Positions 17,391 to 25,541 are shown, counted from the stretch's first letter. The stretch: 64,000 nucleotides of DNA from Paucidesulfovibrio longus DSM 6739 (GCF_000420485.1 NZ_ATVA01000013.1:139894-203893), one strand, 5' to 3'. Numbers and translations are program-made. Notes: a model not told the origin generated them from the letters alone.

Positions 17391-17919
17391 TGCGGTGGTG
17401 CGGTGATCACCGCTCTCTCTTGCGGTGGATGGCCACCGCACGCCAAACCCTTGCCAGATAAGGCTTTCATGCCTTTTGCGGTGGTTGCGGTGGTAAATCC
17501 AGAGGTCTCACCCCCTATGGGTTGAAATATTTTTTCTACCTACCAACCCGACATCCCACGCCAGGCAAATTCCGGCCCAGCGTGAGAGACATTCCCCAAA
17601 TACCACCGCAACCACCGCACTCTCTCTTCTCTTTCTTCATAACTATCTAAAAACAAATAACAAACAAAGAACTACCCCCTGCGGTGGGACAAGAAAACCT
17701 TCCACCGCACGACCACCGCAACCACCGCACATATCCACCGCAGCGGGTGGTCACCGACGGTTTCAGGGCAGCTCCGGTAAGTAACGGGAAAAGCGATTAA
17801 CCCGTATTTCTGGAGCCCGAAGCCATGAGCCTTCTGAAAACCATGATCAAGCACACCGCCGGAGGGCAGGAAGCCTCGGCCGGATGTGAAACCCCATTAT
17901 TACCACCGCAACCACCGCA
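17391..17919. repeat. Iteron-like cluster of CCACCGCA octamers; candidate origin
   Basis: Fourteen exact octamers. TGCGGTGG starts at 17391, 17421, 17477, 17486 and 17680. CCACCGCA starts at 17433, 17603, 17612, 17702, 17713, 17722, 17735, 17903 and 17912. The 17-mer CCACCGCAACCACCGCA occurs at 17603, 17713 and 17903, and inverted at 17477. Two hyphenated palindromes add to this: TGCGGTGG-N4-CCACCGCA at 17421-17440, and GCGGTGATCACCGC at 17400-17413. The clusters flank AT-rich stretches (around 17525-17540 and 17640-17672). The gap follows the primase-helicase gene, so a replication origin is the leading reading; a regulator-binding array is the alternative. The last two copies lie inside the 17825 gene. 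Confidence 0.75.
17754..17784 (+). promoter_or_regulatory. Phage promoter element P2
   Basis: CCGACG (17754-17759), 18 bp, TAAGTAA (17778-17784), with TCCGG before the second box. It lies immediately downstream of the last intergenic CCACCGCA octamer and 40 bp before the 17825 gene. ACGGG/CCCGT (17784-17788/17801-17805) can form a stem in the leader. Confidence 0.78.
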
Positions 17920-18595
17920 GCCCGCCATCTATGTCTCCACCGGGCTCGACATCCACGAGATCGAAGACGCCCGCGACTGGCCTGAAGACATGGAGATCGA
18001 CGGCACGCTGTGTCGCCGTCTGTCGCCTGAATACTTTGCCTGGCTACGTTCCCGCATGGTCACCGCCCAAACCGCGCACAAGGCCGGAAAGCTCCCCGAG
18101 GATGCCTGGAATACGCTGCGGCAGCGATTCAACGCCATGCAGGAACTGTCCATCCGGGAGTTCGGCAAGGAACACTTGCAGGAGGTCCTGCAGTCCTTTT
18201 CCCCGAAGAACTACCGGCCACCCGCGCTTCGTCCCGAGTCCCAGGAGAAACCCGTCGAAGCTCCCAGAAAGGACTGGATTTATCCCGGGAACCAAGCTTG
18301 GAAATGTAAGCAGCCGGTGACTTCCCAGGCTGTCGCCAAGGTCGACGCCATCCGTGAGGAGGCCATGGCCAAGGGCTGGTCCGAGGCACGCCTCTATCAG
18401 AACCAGGGCCGGTTTCGGTTTCCCTGCGGCGAGGACTACGGCCTGGTCTGCTTCGTCGATGGCGATCAGGAGATTGGCGAGGTCACCGAGCGTTCTATCG
18501 AAATTATCCATGGGCCGAAGTCCGGGCGTCCCAGCACGCTGCGGTTCTACAACCCGGACGTGCCGCAGCCGTGGATGAAGAAAGTGGAGGATTGA
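17825..18595 (+). CDS. Hypothetical phage protein with iteron-encoded PPQPPQP segment
   Basis: 256 residues. The two in-gene CCACCGCA copies encode PPQPPQP (about 27-33), indicating that the repeat array runs into the reading frame. The remainder is soluble and charged, with a C-terminal part (about 165-255) that looks like a small folded domain. No family is recognised. It lies 40 bp after promoter element P2 and 3 bp before the HTH gene. A role in replication initiation or late regulation is possible from position only. Confidence 0.7.
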   Translation: MSLLKTMIKHTAGGQEASAGCETPLLPPQPPQPAIYVSTGLDIHEIEDARDWPEDMEIDGTLCRRLSPEYFAWLRSRMVTAQTAHKAGKLPEDAWNTLRQRFNAMQELSIREFGKEHLQEVLQSFSPKNYRPPALRPESQEKPVEAPRKDWIYPGNQAWKCKQPVTSQAVAKVDAIREEAMAKGWSEARLYQNQGRFRFPCGEDYGLVCFVDGDQEIGEVTERSIEIIHGPKSGRPSTLRFYNPDVPQPWMKKVED

Positions 18596-18598
18596 GCC

Positions 18599-18877
18599 GT
18601 GAAGAAAAAGAAACGTTACGCCAACGCCAAGGATGTCCTGCCCGAGGAACTCTTCGAGCAGATCCAGAAGCACTACACCGGAATTCTCTGGGTTTCAGCA
18701 CCGAGCCGGTTTTACCAGGAACGCCGTGACCTTGTGCTTGCCCTTCATATACAGGGGATCAGCAGCCAGGAGATCTCCAACCTCGCCGGTGTGACCACCC
18801 GCCGGGTCAACCAGATCATCGCCGCCGAACGAAAAAACTGCCAGGAGCAGTTTTTCGCGCAAGCCCCGGAGGGGTGA
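18599..18877 (+). CDS. Small HTH protein (Mor/CD3324-like)
   Basis: 92 residues, GTG start. The N-terminal DVLPEELFEQIQKHYTG is the typical opening of Mor-like and CD3324-like DNA-binding proteins, and a C-terminal HTH (ISSQEISNLAGVTTRRVNQI) is clear. Mor of phage Mu activates middle transcription, so a regulatory function is reasonable, though the phage sigma factor seems to supply the main switch here. It is co-transcribed with 17825. Confidence 0.75.
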   Translation: MKKKKRYANAKDVLPEELFEQIQKHYTGILWVSAPSRFYQERRDLVLALHIQGISSQEISNLAGVTTRRVNQIIAAERKNCQEQFFAQAPEG

Positions 18878-18912
18878 GCCCCAGGGATGGGGTGAACAAA
18901 ACAGGATCGGGA

Positions 18913-18943
18913 CCGACAGTTGGCCGCCGCTTCCGGTAAGTAA
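18913..18943 (+). promoter_or_regulatory. Phage promoter element P3 (small terminase)
   Basis: CCGACA (18913-18918), 18 bp, TAAGTAA (18937-18943), with TCCGG in front of the second box. It is followed by a perfect 8-bp stem, GGCGGGAG (18954-18961) with CTCCCGCC (18984-18991). The small terminase start is 91 bp downstream. Confidence 0.8.
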
Positions 18944-19034
18944 CCCCTGAACCGGCGGGAGCGCGTTTGGAGGCTAAATTGGTCTCCCGCCCCGCATCCC
19001 GGCATAAAAGAACAAACATTGGCAGGAAATCGAT

Positions 19035-19535
19035 GTGACTTTGAGCAAACCTGACAAAGAGACAATGGACCGCTGGCACCGCAACGAGGGCAAGACAGAA
19101 CCGCCCCGGCGCGGCCCTGGTGCGCCTGAAGGCAATCAGAACCGCCTGCGTCACGGCATCTTTGCCGACCGCTGTCTGACCCCGGAAGAGAAGGTCATGT
19201 TCGACGTGATCATCGAGCGTCTCAACCAGGACTTCGTGTTCAACAAGTCCAGTGACTTCCTTCAGGTCGAACTGGTGGGCGTCTACTCCGTCAAGCTGGT
19301 CCGCGCCCAGATCGAAGGGAACACCCAAGCGGCCGAGAGCCTCGACCGCATGATCCGCTGCCACATGAAGGATCTCAAGACCACCAAGATCGCCCGCGAG
19401 GGTGAGGAGCCGCAAGGTCCCCAGACCTCTCCGGCGGAATGGGCGGCGGCGCTGCTCGAGAAAGTGGCCGAGGCTGCCAACGCCCCGGGCGCGAAACCCT
19501 CCGGCCGCAAGAAACGCGGAAAGAATTGCGGATAA
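19035..19535 (+). CDS. Probable terminase small subunit
   Basis: 166 residues, GTG start. The N-terminal GAPEGNQNRLRHGIF (about 29-43) is the signature opening of many phage small terminase or packaging proteins. The middle is helical (MFDVIIERLNQDF...) as expected for oligomerisation, and the tail is Lys/Arg-rich. It would bind the packaging site and hand DNA to the large subunit at 22395. Unusually, a 2.2-kb minus-strand recombinase cassette separates it from the large subunit. Confidence 0.7.
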   Translation: MTLSKPDKETMDRWHRNEGKTEPPRRGPGAPEGNQNRLRHGIFADRCLTPEEKVMFDVIIERLNQDFVFNKSSDFLQVELVGVYSVKLVRAQIEGNTQAAESLDRMIRCHMKDLKTTKIAREGEEPQGPQTSPAEWAAALLEKVAEAANAPGAKPSGRKKRGKNCG

Positions 19536-20210
19536 CACCATGGAGGGCTTTTCCGATGACCCCGGCACACGGCGACTTGCAGCAGACAACTTCACGTGGA
19601 ATTGCGGATAAGACGTGTTCCTTGCACTTTCGGAATCGGCATTCTCCGGCTGCCGATCATCATTTCCACTCCTCGATTTCTTCCTGCAGCTCTCGATATC
19701 CGCTTGGCATGTGTGCGCATAAGCCGAGCCGCATAACCCAAGTAGATATTGGCATGTTCGCGCCGGAGTTCTCTCACACAACCCAAGTAAATATTGGCAT
19801 GTCGAGCCCCAGGCAGAACCGGCCAGGCCCCGCAAACAGCCATTCCTTCGGCAGCGGCCCTCACATAAGCCAAGCAGATATTGCCATGTGTGTTCCGCGC
19901 CTGGAGCGCACAAGCCAAGCAGTTATAGCCATGTGCGGCCGACAGACAGCGAAGGAGAAATTACGGTCAATCGATATTTCATGTCGCACATCCCTGTGCT
20001 CCACCCCTCCGGGGCGGCCTGCGGCCGTGCAAAACGGCTGTCCTGCCGTTTTGTCCCGCTCCGCCCGGGAGGAAGAGACCCTCCGTCATGATCATTCATC
20101 ATCGGCGGATGTGTTCTTCTGCGGGCACTGTCATTCACTGTCTTCGACACTGTCTCGGCCAACGAAAACAGGAGCAGCCGAGGCCGCTCCCATCGTCGGG
20201 TCCGGAAGGA
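19536..20210. other. Non-coding gap with repeats and a hairpin
   Basis: No gene can be supported in these 675 bp. Contents are four 26-bp degenerate direct repeats at 19732-19934 and a perfect 8-bp hairpin, AAAACGGC (20031-20038) with GCCGTTTT (20045-20052), which may end transcription from either side. Minus-strand frames over the repeats give a 15-residue periodic peptide but lack a start site. Base composition is lower in GC than the neighbours. Confidence 0.55.
19732..19934 (+). repeat. Two pairs of 26-bp repeats at 45-bp spacing
   Basis: Copies at 19732-19757, 19777-19802, 19864-19889 and 19909-19934. All share CCAAG, then Y-A-R-W-TAT, then G-S-CATGT. Starts are 45, 87 and 45 bp apart, so the repeats form two pairs. 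Copies 1 and 2 share GTA(G/A)ATATTGGCATGT, while copies 3 and 4 share AAGCCAAGCAG, which suggests stepwise duplication. In copies 1 and 2 the core has a CCAA-N7-TTGG inverted repeat. They lie just beyond the 3' end of the tyrosine-recombinase gene and could be its target or accessory sites. Confidence 0.65.
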
Positions 20211-21125
20211 TCAGAGGCGTTCGAGGGCTTCCTCGAGCTGACCGTCCACGAGGTGGGTATAGATCTGGGTGGTGGACACGTCCCGGTGCCCCAAGGCCCG
20301 TTGCACCACGAGCAGGTCATTGGTCGCGCTGTAGAGGTGGGTGGCGAAGGTATGCCGTAGCCCGTGCGGCGTCAGTTCCTTTTCGATCCCGGCTTTTTGC
20401 AGCCAGTGGGCGAGCCGGTTGGCAATCTGCCGCTGGCAGAGTCTGCCGTCCCGGTTCGACAGGAACAGGGCTTCCATTTCCGGACGGCCATGTCGGCGGC
20501 GCTCGGCCAGGTAACGGCGCAGCAATGTGCGGAGGTCGGTCTTGATGAACTTGACCTGCGGTACATTCCCCTTGGCCCGCACCCGCAGATGTTTGGCGTC
20601 GAGGTCGATGTCATCCATGTCGAGCGCGGCCAGCTCGCCAAGCCTGATCCCGGTGCCCAGCAGCACCTCGATCATGGCGCGGTCGCGCAGAGCGGAGAAG
20701 TCGGTCCGTCCCTTGAGTTCCTTGAGCAGTCGTTTCTTTTCGGCGGTGGTCAGGAACACCGGCAGCTTTCTCGGCAGCCGATGCATGCGGATGGACCGGG
20801 CCGGATTGTCATCGACCACGCCAGCCTCGGAGGCCCAGGCGAAAAAGGCCCGCACCGCCGCCTTCATCCGATGGAGCGAGGCCGCCGAGCGTGGGCCGCG
20901 CCCGCTCTCGGTGACCGCCCCGGCGGAGAACGCCCGGTCGAGGAGCCCGGCCGTGATCGCCCGGCAGATGATGCCCGGGGCCAGCTCATCGGCAACGCGG
21001 GCCACCAGGGCAAGGTCCCGGCGGTATGCGGCTATGGTCGCCGGGGAGCGTCCTTCGGCCGACAGGCGGGCACAGAACGCCTCTGTCGCGCCCGTCAGGT
21101 CGAGGTCAGCCGTTCGGTTGCTCAT
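20211..21125 (-). CDS. Tyrosine recombinase (XerC/D-like)
   Basis: 304 residues. A core-binding SAM-like domain (about 10-110) precedes the catalytic domain with the full signature: Arg in GTGIRLGEL, HGLRHTFATHL (H-x-x-R), GHRDVSTTQIYTH (His and nucleophilic Tyr). It lies on the minus strand between the small and large terminase genes, i.e. inside the packaging module, and is the last gene of a three-gene minus operon. Integrase, resolvase of phage multimers, or the mobility enzyme of a small inserted cassette are all possible. Confidence 0.92.
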   Translation of the reverse strand: MSNRTADLDLTGATEAFCARLSAEGRSPATIAAYRRDLALVARVADELAPGIICRAITAGLLDRAFSAGAVTESGRGPRSAASLHRMKAAVRAFFAWASEAGVVDDNPARSIRMHRLPRKLPVFLTTAEKKRLLKELKGRTDFSALRDRAMIEVLLGTGIRLGELAALDMDDIDLDAKHLRVRAKGNVPQVKFIKTDLRTLLRRYLAERRRHGRPEMEALFLSNRDGRLCQRQIANRLAHWLQKAGIEKELTPHGLRHTFATHLYSATNDLLVVQRALGHRDVSTTQIYTHLVDGQLEEALERL

Positions 21126-21480
21126 CGCTGGACTCCTTCACCCTGCTGTGACCCATGGGTGTGCTCTTGGGCAGCGGCAGCTCCTCGATGCGCCCCGATT
21201 CCCTGGCCCATACCATCATCATGCGGAACACCCGGACGGTCTTGGCGACGGTGCGTTCAGCCCGCTCCTTGCCGTCGGGGAGTTTGAGCAGCAGATCCGA
21301 CTTGTAGAACTTGCCGACCTGGGGAAGCCGGATCTCGGTGAGCTGGCGATCCGCCCCAAAGAAGACCTCCACTACATCGAGGTCCTTCCGGTAGGTGTAA
21401 AGGGTCCGCTCTTTCTTTCCGGATTCCCGCAGGTGGCCGATGAAAGCCTCGGCGGCTTGATGCACGGTGCATTCGGTCAT
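21106..21480 (-). CDS. Core-binding-domain-only tyrosine recombinase partner
   Basis: 124 residues. The whole protein matches the N-terminal SAM-like DNA-binding domain of phage integrases (AAEAFIGHLRESGKKERTLYTYRKDL ... VRVFRMMMVWARESGRIEELP) and then stops; none of the catalytic motifs is present. The frame is intact with a good ribosome site (GGAGAC) upstream, and its end overlaps the full recombinase start by 20 bp. It is therefore probably a functional DNA-binding accessory rather than a pseudogene. The downstream frame is not continuous with a lost catalytic domain. Confidence 0.75.
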   Translation of the reverse strand: MTECTVHQAAEAFIGHLRESGKKERTLYTYRKDLDVVEVFFGADRQLTEIRLPQVGKFYKSDLLLKLPDGKERAERTVAKTVRVFRMMMVWARESGRIEELPLPKSTPMGHSRVKESSDEQPNG

Positions 21481-21513
21481 GTCGATGTCTCCTTTGTCGG
21501 TGGCCCGGTGTGT

Positions 21514-21708
21514 TCAGGACAGGAACTCGTCCAGCTCCCGCAGCAGTTCCTCGACGTGACCGAGGGAGCCGACGCTCGCCCAGGTGATGTCCGGCTGCTT
21601 CGCGTCTGCTTCGAGCTTGCCGCGAATGCCCTCGATCAGCCGGGCGATATTCTCCTGCTTTTCTCGGTACGCCTTGAGTGCCTGCTGGCGGTTTCTGTCG
21701 TAGGTCAT
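21514..21708 (-). CDS. Small hypothetical protein of the recombinase cassette
   Basis: 64 residues from the ATG at 21708, which has GGAGG 7 nt upstream. It is predicted to be almost wholly helical (ALKAYREKQENIARLIEGI, VEELLRELDEF). No family is recognised. It opens the minus-strand operon, 33 bp before the core-binding-domain protein. Confidence 0.55.
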   Translation of the reverse strand: MTYDRNRQQALKAYREKQENIARLIEGIRGKLEADAKQPDITWASVGSLGHVEELLRELDEFLS

Positions 21709-21737
21709 GGCCTGCCTCCGGTTCCGTTTTCGTGGAT

Positions 21738-21752
21738 GCGGGACCATCCCGC
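21738..21752. promoter_or_regulatory. Inverted repeat in divergent intergenic region
   Basis: GCGGGA-CCA-TCCCGC is a perfect 6-bp inverted repeat between the minus-strand cassette and the plus-strand lipoprotein gene. It lies about 30 bp before the cassette's first start codon and is a candidate operator. Confidence 0.4.
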
Positions 21753-21847
21753 GTCACATCCAATGACGCTTCTATTTCGTTGGAAATCAAGTGTTTGCAG
21801 AGATCTTTCTGCATGTGCCCCAAACCCATAACCCAAAGGAGATCAAC

Positions 21848-22120
21848 ATGTTGAAGAAGACCCTCGAATGGACCATCCCACTGGCGCTGGCCGGGATCAT
21901 GACCGGCTGCGCCACCTACCGGCCTCCGGCCCAGATCCAGTCGGCGGTGGCCACCGTCAACCGCCACACGCCCGAGTACGTGACCGAGGCCAACAAGGCG
22001 CTGCGCGAGGTCGGCCACCCGGACGCCGAGCGCCTGACCGGAGTCGGTCTGCGCCTGCAGACCGCCGTGGACGCCCTTGACCAGTGGGCCAACGGCTCGA
22101 ACCGGGAGGCAGGCCAATGA
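21848..22120 (+). CDS. Small phage lipoprotein
   Basis: 90 residues from the ATG at 21848, preceded by AAAGGAG. The N-terminus is a lipoprotein signal: two lysines, a hydrophobic stretch and the lipobox IMTGC with the modified Cys at 21. The mature part is helical and polar. It should be anchored in the inner or outer membrane. A spanin-type role is possible but the holin and endolysin are far away at 46-48 kb. Stop and next start overlap (ATGA). Confidence 0.75.
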   Translation: MLKKTLEWTIPLALAGIMTGCATYRPPAQIQSAVATVNRHTPEYVTEANKALREVGHPDAERLTGVGLRLQTAVDALDQWANGSNREAGQ

Positions 22121-22395
22121 AAGAGATCCTTCAGGAAAACAGCGATGCCGTTCGCCAGGCCGGTGAGGCCCTGGTCGAAATCGGCACCGAACTGGCGGCG
22201 GGACGGATCGAGAACGCCCTCGGCCGTCTGGAAGCGGCCCAGCAGCAGTACCGGGCCTGGGCGGAGTTGGACCAGGCCATCATCGACATTCAGGAGGCTG
22301 TCCACGACAGGAAGAACACTCTGGCTGTGCAGCAGATCCTGACGGAACTGGTGGGCACCATCCTCGGCAGCGCCTTGAGGACGGGAATGCACTGA
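22117..22395 (+). CDS. Small coiled-coil protein before large terminase
   Basis: 92 residues, acidic and helical throughout (DAVRQAGEALVEIG, LEAAQQQYRAWAELDQAI), suggesting a coiled coil. No membrane segment or known family. It is coupled to the lipoprotein (4-bp overlap) and to the large terminase (1-bp overlap). Function unknown. Confidence 0.65.
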   Translation: MKEILQENSDAVRQAGEALVEIGTELAAGRIENALGRLEAAQQQYRAWAELDQAIIDIQEAVHDRKNTLAVQQILTELVGTILGSALRTGMH

Positions 22396-23918
22396 TGGCG
22401 GTAACCGACAAGGAGCGCAAACTTGCGGCGACCCTGAGCGATCCCGTGTTGTGGGGGCAAGCCTACCTCTACAACCGGGATGGCTCAGGCCGCGACTATT
22501 GGCCGCATCAGGTGGAGGACCTGCGCTGCCCGGCCAAGAACATCATCCACCTCGACGGCCGGGACGTGGGCAAGTCCATCGTTCTCTCGACCGACGCGCT
22601 CCATTACGCCTTCACCACCCGAGGCGGCCAGGGCCTCGTCGCGGCTCCGCACCAGGGGCACCTCGATACCATCATCGAGGAGATCGAGTTCCAGCTCGAC
22701 ACCAACCCGGATCTGATGAACAGCATTGCCCTGACCAAGTACGGCAAGCCCAAGATCCACCGCAAACCCTACTTCAGGCTGGAGTTCACCAACGGTTCGG
22801 TTCTCTATTTCCGCCCGGCCGGGGCCTATGGCGACGCCTTCCGGTCCTTGCATGTCGGCCGCGTCTGGGTCGATGAAGGAGCCTGGCTGACCGAACGGGC
22901 CTGGAAGGCGCTGCGCCAGTGCCTCAAGGCCGGGGGAACCCTGCGCATCTACTCCACGCCCAACGGCCTGCGCGACACCACCTATTACCGGCTCACCTCG
23001 TCGGATCAGTTCCATGTGTTCCGCTGGCCGTCCTGGCTCAATCCCCTGTGGACCGAAGACCGCGAAGCCGAACTGCTGGAGTTCTACGGCGGCCGCGACA
23101 GCTCCGGCTGGCAGCACGAGGTGGCCGGTGAACACGGCAAGCCCTCCTACGGGGCCTTCAATGTCGAGCAGTTCAACCTCTGTCGGCAGGATCTGCTGGA
23201 GTATCAGAAGATCGTCATCACCGATTCCGAGCTACGCGATTGCGACACCGAGGAAGCGGCCCACGACCGGCTGGAGATGCTGCTCAACCTCACTCCCCGC
23301 AGCGGGCAGTTCTGGGTCGGCGGCGACCTGGGCTACACCAACGACCCCACCGAGATCGTCGTATTTCAGGAGATGGAGATCGGCGAGCGGACGCTGCTGA
23401 AGATGATCCTGCGCGTGCATCTTGAACACGTTTCCTATCCGCACATCGCCCAGATCATCGCGCTGCTGGAGCGTTACTACACCCCGGCTGGCATCGGCGT
23501 GGACAACGGCGGGAACGGTCTGGCGGTGGTTCAGGAATTGCTCACGCTGGACAAGTACAAAGGGCTGGAGCTGGAAGGCAGGCTCAAGGGATACGACTTC
23601 GGCGGCATGACCCGGCTGGCGGTGCGAGACGGCAAGGAAATCAAGAAACGGACCAAGGAGCTGATGACCAGCCTCATCAACGGAGCCCTGCAGCGTAAGC
23701 AGGTCATTTTCCCCTCGGACGACCTGGAGGTGGAAGACCAGTTCACCACCCACACCTACACCCTGCGGGACGGCAAGATCATCTATTCCAAGGGCAACGA
23801 CCACATCATCGACGCGGTGCGCTGCGCCATGCTGATCCGGGAGGAAGGCAACCTCGACCCGGTCGGTGAAGAGGTGGTCTCGCTCAAGCCGGTGCTCACC
23901 AATCCGGTCTTCATCTGA
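22395..23918 (+). CDS. Terminase large subunit
   Basis: 507 residues. The ATPase half has a Walker A-like GRDVGKS (about 56-62) and a Walker B segment VWVDEGAW (about 156-163). The nuclease half has GGDLGYTNDP (about 313-322), GIGVDNGGNG (about 368-377) and DHIIDAVRCA (about 475-484), supplying the acidic residues of the RNase H-like fold. It powers DNA translocation into the prohead and cuts concatemers. It is followed by element P4 and the portal gene. Confidence 0.92.
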   Translation: MAVTDKERKLAATLSDPVLWGQAYLYNRDGSGRDYWPHQVEDLRCPAKNIIHLDGRDVGKSIVLSTDALHYAFTTRGGQGLVAAPHQGHLDTIIEEIEFQLDTNPDLMNSIALTKYGKPKIHRKPYFRLEFTNGSVLYFRPAGAYGDAFRSLHVGRVWVDEGAWLTERAWKALRQCLKAGGTLRIYSTPNGLRDTTYYRLTSSDQFHVFRWPSWLNPLWTEDREAELLEFYGGRDSSGWQHEVAGEHGKPSYGAFNVEQFNLCRQDLLEYQKIVITDSELRDCDTEEAAHDRLEMLLNLTPRSGQFWVGGDLGYTNDPTEIVVFQEMEIGERTLLKMILRVHLEHVSYPHIAQIIALLERYYTPAGIGVDNGGNGLAVVQELLTLDKYKGLELEGRLKGYDFGGMTRLAVRDGKEIKKRTKELMTSLINGALQRKQVIFPSDDLEVEDQFTTHTYTLRDGKIIYSKGNDHIIDAVRCAMLIREEGNLDPVGEEVVSLKPVLTNPVFI

Positions 23919-23927
23919 TCGCATCCT

Positions 23928-23958
23928 CCGACGCTTTCCACCCCGCTCCGGTAAGTAA
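23928..23958 (+). promoter_or_regulatory. Phage promoter element P4 (portal operon)
   Basis: CCGACG (23928-23933), 18 bp, TAAGTAA (23952-23958), with TCCGG before the second box. The leader holds two stems: CCGGC/GCCGG (23959-23963/23969-23973) and CGGCCC/GGGCCG (23977-23982/23987-23992). The portal start is 74 bp downstream. Confidence 0.8.
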
Positions 23959-24032
23959 CCGGCATCGAGCCGGATTCGGCCCACACGGGCCGGATGTGCG
24001 GCTGTCATGGCCGAAACTACCGAGAGGATCAC

Positions 24033-25541
24033 GTGGAAAGCACCGCCCATCAGGACGAACAACCCGAAAGCCTGGACACCACCGGCTTTGTCATCGCGCC
24101 GATGGCAGCAGCGGCCGCGCTCGACTCGGCCGCCTTCGCCAAGGTGAACGCCGCCGAAGCGATTCCGGCCACCTGGGAAGAACGCGCCCGTAAGGCCTGG
24201 GAATACTACGTCGAGGAGCCGCTGGTGAAGAACTGCGTCAACTCCTGGCGCACCTTCGCCGTGGGCGACGAGATCAAAATCACCAGCGATGACGAGACCC
24301 TCAAGGAGCAGGCCCTGGAGGCCGCCTGGCGGCTGAACGTCTCGCAGTTCATCAAAGACATGGTTCTTCAGCTCCTGGTGAAAGGCGACGCCATCGGCTT
24401 CAAACGCTTCACCAAGTCCGGCCAGGACATCGAGGAGCTGGTCTGCGTCAACCCGGTTTCGGTCAAGGTCAAATACGCCCAGGGCGAGCTGATCGAGGCC
24501 CGGCAATTTCCCGAGGACACACCCGGCGGCGGCGAATCCATTCCGCTGCCCGTCGAGCAGGTGGTCCACCTCAAATGGGACGCACCGGCCTTCTCGCCCC
24601 GAGGCAACTCCCTCGTGCTTCCCGCCTTTCAAGCCATCGAACTGCTGCGCGACTACCGCCGGGCCGAACAGGCCATCGCCAAGCGCTGGGCCACGCCGTT
24701 CCGCCTGCTCAAGGTGGGTGGCGCGTTCGGCCAGAAGATGGTGATGCCGGACCAGCGGATGCTCGAACAGGTCCGCGACATGGTCAACAAGATGGACATG
24801 AAAAGCGGCCTGGTGGTCCCGTTCTACGTCAACGTCGAAACCCACGGCACCGACGGCCAGGTCCTCAACGTCGAGGACAAGGTCAAGGAGGTGAAGGAAG
24901 ACATCGTGGTGGCCTTGGGGCTGTCACGCTCGCTGGTGACCGGCGACGGTCCGAACTTCGCCACCGCCTCGGTGAGCATGCAGAAGATGATGGTCATGAT
25001 CCGCGAGATCAAACAGGCCGCTCGAAAGCTCCTCGACTGGGTGTTCGACGACTGGATGGAACTGAACGGCCACGGCGACAAGAGCATCCAGTTTATCTTC
25101 AACGACCTCGACCCCAGCGACGCGGTCGATTTCAAGAAGCTCCTCATCGAACTCTACGACCGCAAACTCATCAGCCGCTCCAGCCTCCAGCTCAAGATGG
25201 ACCTGGACCCGGACATCGAGGCCGCCAACCGCGAGACCGAACGCAAACAGATCGACCTGATGGACGAGAAACAGGTGAAGCCGGTGGTGGATATGGTCGT
25301 CTCCGGCATTCTCAGCGTGCCTCGCGCCCGGAAGATGCTCGGGATTCCGGCCGAGGATAATGAACCCACGGCGGAGGCGGCATTGGTCTGGTCGGGCGAC
25401 CTGGAGTCCACCGGCATTGCTGCCGTATGCGACGAGTGCAGCCACTTCATTGCTGACACCAACCACTGCCGGGTCCACAACAGCGAGCGCACCTTCGACG
25501 CCCCGGCCTGTCGTTTCATCGACCGCCGGGAGCCCCGCTGA
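24033..25541 (+). CDS. Portal protein
   Basis: 502 residues from a GTG at 24033 with a GAGAGG site; an upstream in-frame ATG at 23994 falls inside the leader hairpin and is less likely. Typical portal features are visible: ARKAWEYYVEEPLVKNCVNSW near the start, VVHLKWDAPAFSPRGNS, and the stem/clip region around ALGLSRSLVTGDGPNFATAS. A C-terminal Cys/His cluster (CDECSHFIADTNHCRVH) may bind zinc. It forms the dodecameric DNA gateway. The stop overlaps the next start. Confidence 0.87.
   Translation: MESTAHQDEQPESLDTTGFVIAPMAAAAALDSAAFAKVNAAEAIPATWEERARKAWEYYVEEPLVKNCVNSWRTFAVGDEIKITSDDETLKEQALEAAWRLNVSQFIKDMVLQLLVKGDAIGFKRFTKSGQDIEELVCVNPVSVKVKYAQGELIEARQFPEDTPGGGESIPLPVEQVVHLKWDAPAFSPRGNSLVLPAFQAIELLRDYRRAEQAIAKRWATPFRLLKVGGAFGQKMVMPDQRMLEQVRDMVNKMDMKSGLVVPFYVNVETHGTDGQVLNVEDKVKEVKEDIVVALGLSRSLVTGDGPNFATASVSMQKMMVMIREIKQAARKLLDWVFDDWMELNGHGDKSIQFIFNDLDPSDAVDFKKLLIELYDRKLISRSSLQLKMDLDPDIEAANRETERKQIDLMDEKQVKPVVDMVVSGILSVPRARKMLGIPAEDNEPTAEAALVWSGDLESTGIAAVCDECSHFIADTNHCRVHNSERTFDAPACRFIDRREPR

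Noticed and set aside
17391-17919. CCACCGCA repeats as a CRISPR array
   Set aside because: Repeat unit is only 8-17 bp, occurs in both orientations at irregular spacing, and no cas genes are present.
19592-19918. Minus-strand frame with a 15-residue repeated peptide over the 26-bp repeats
   Set aside because: It lacks a ribosome site, and periodic peptides appear in more than one frame, as expected for DNA repeats at 45-bp spacing rather than a gene.
20211-21125. Tyrosine recombinase as the prophage integrase
   Set aside because: Possible but less likely: it lies inside the packaging module, whereas the serine recombinase is at the element edge beside the repressor. It is kept as a cassette or resolution enzyme with the question open.
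23994-24032. Upstream ATG as start of the portal gene
   Set aside because: It falls just after a leader hairpin and has no Shine-Dalgarno, whereas the GTG at 24033 has GAGAGG at the right distance.
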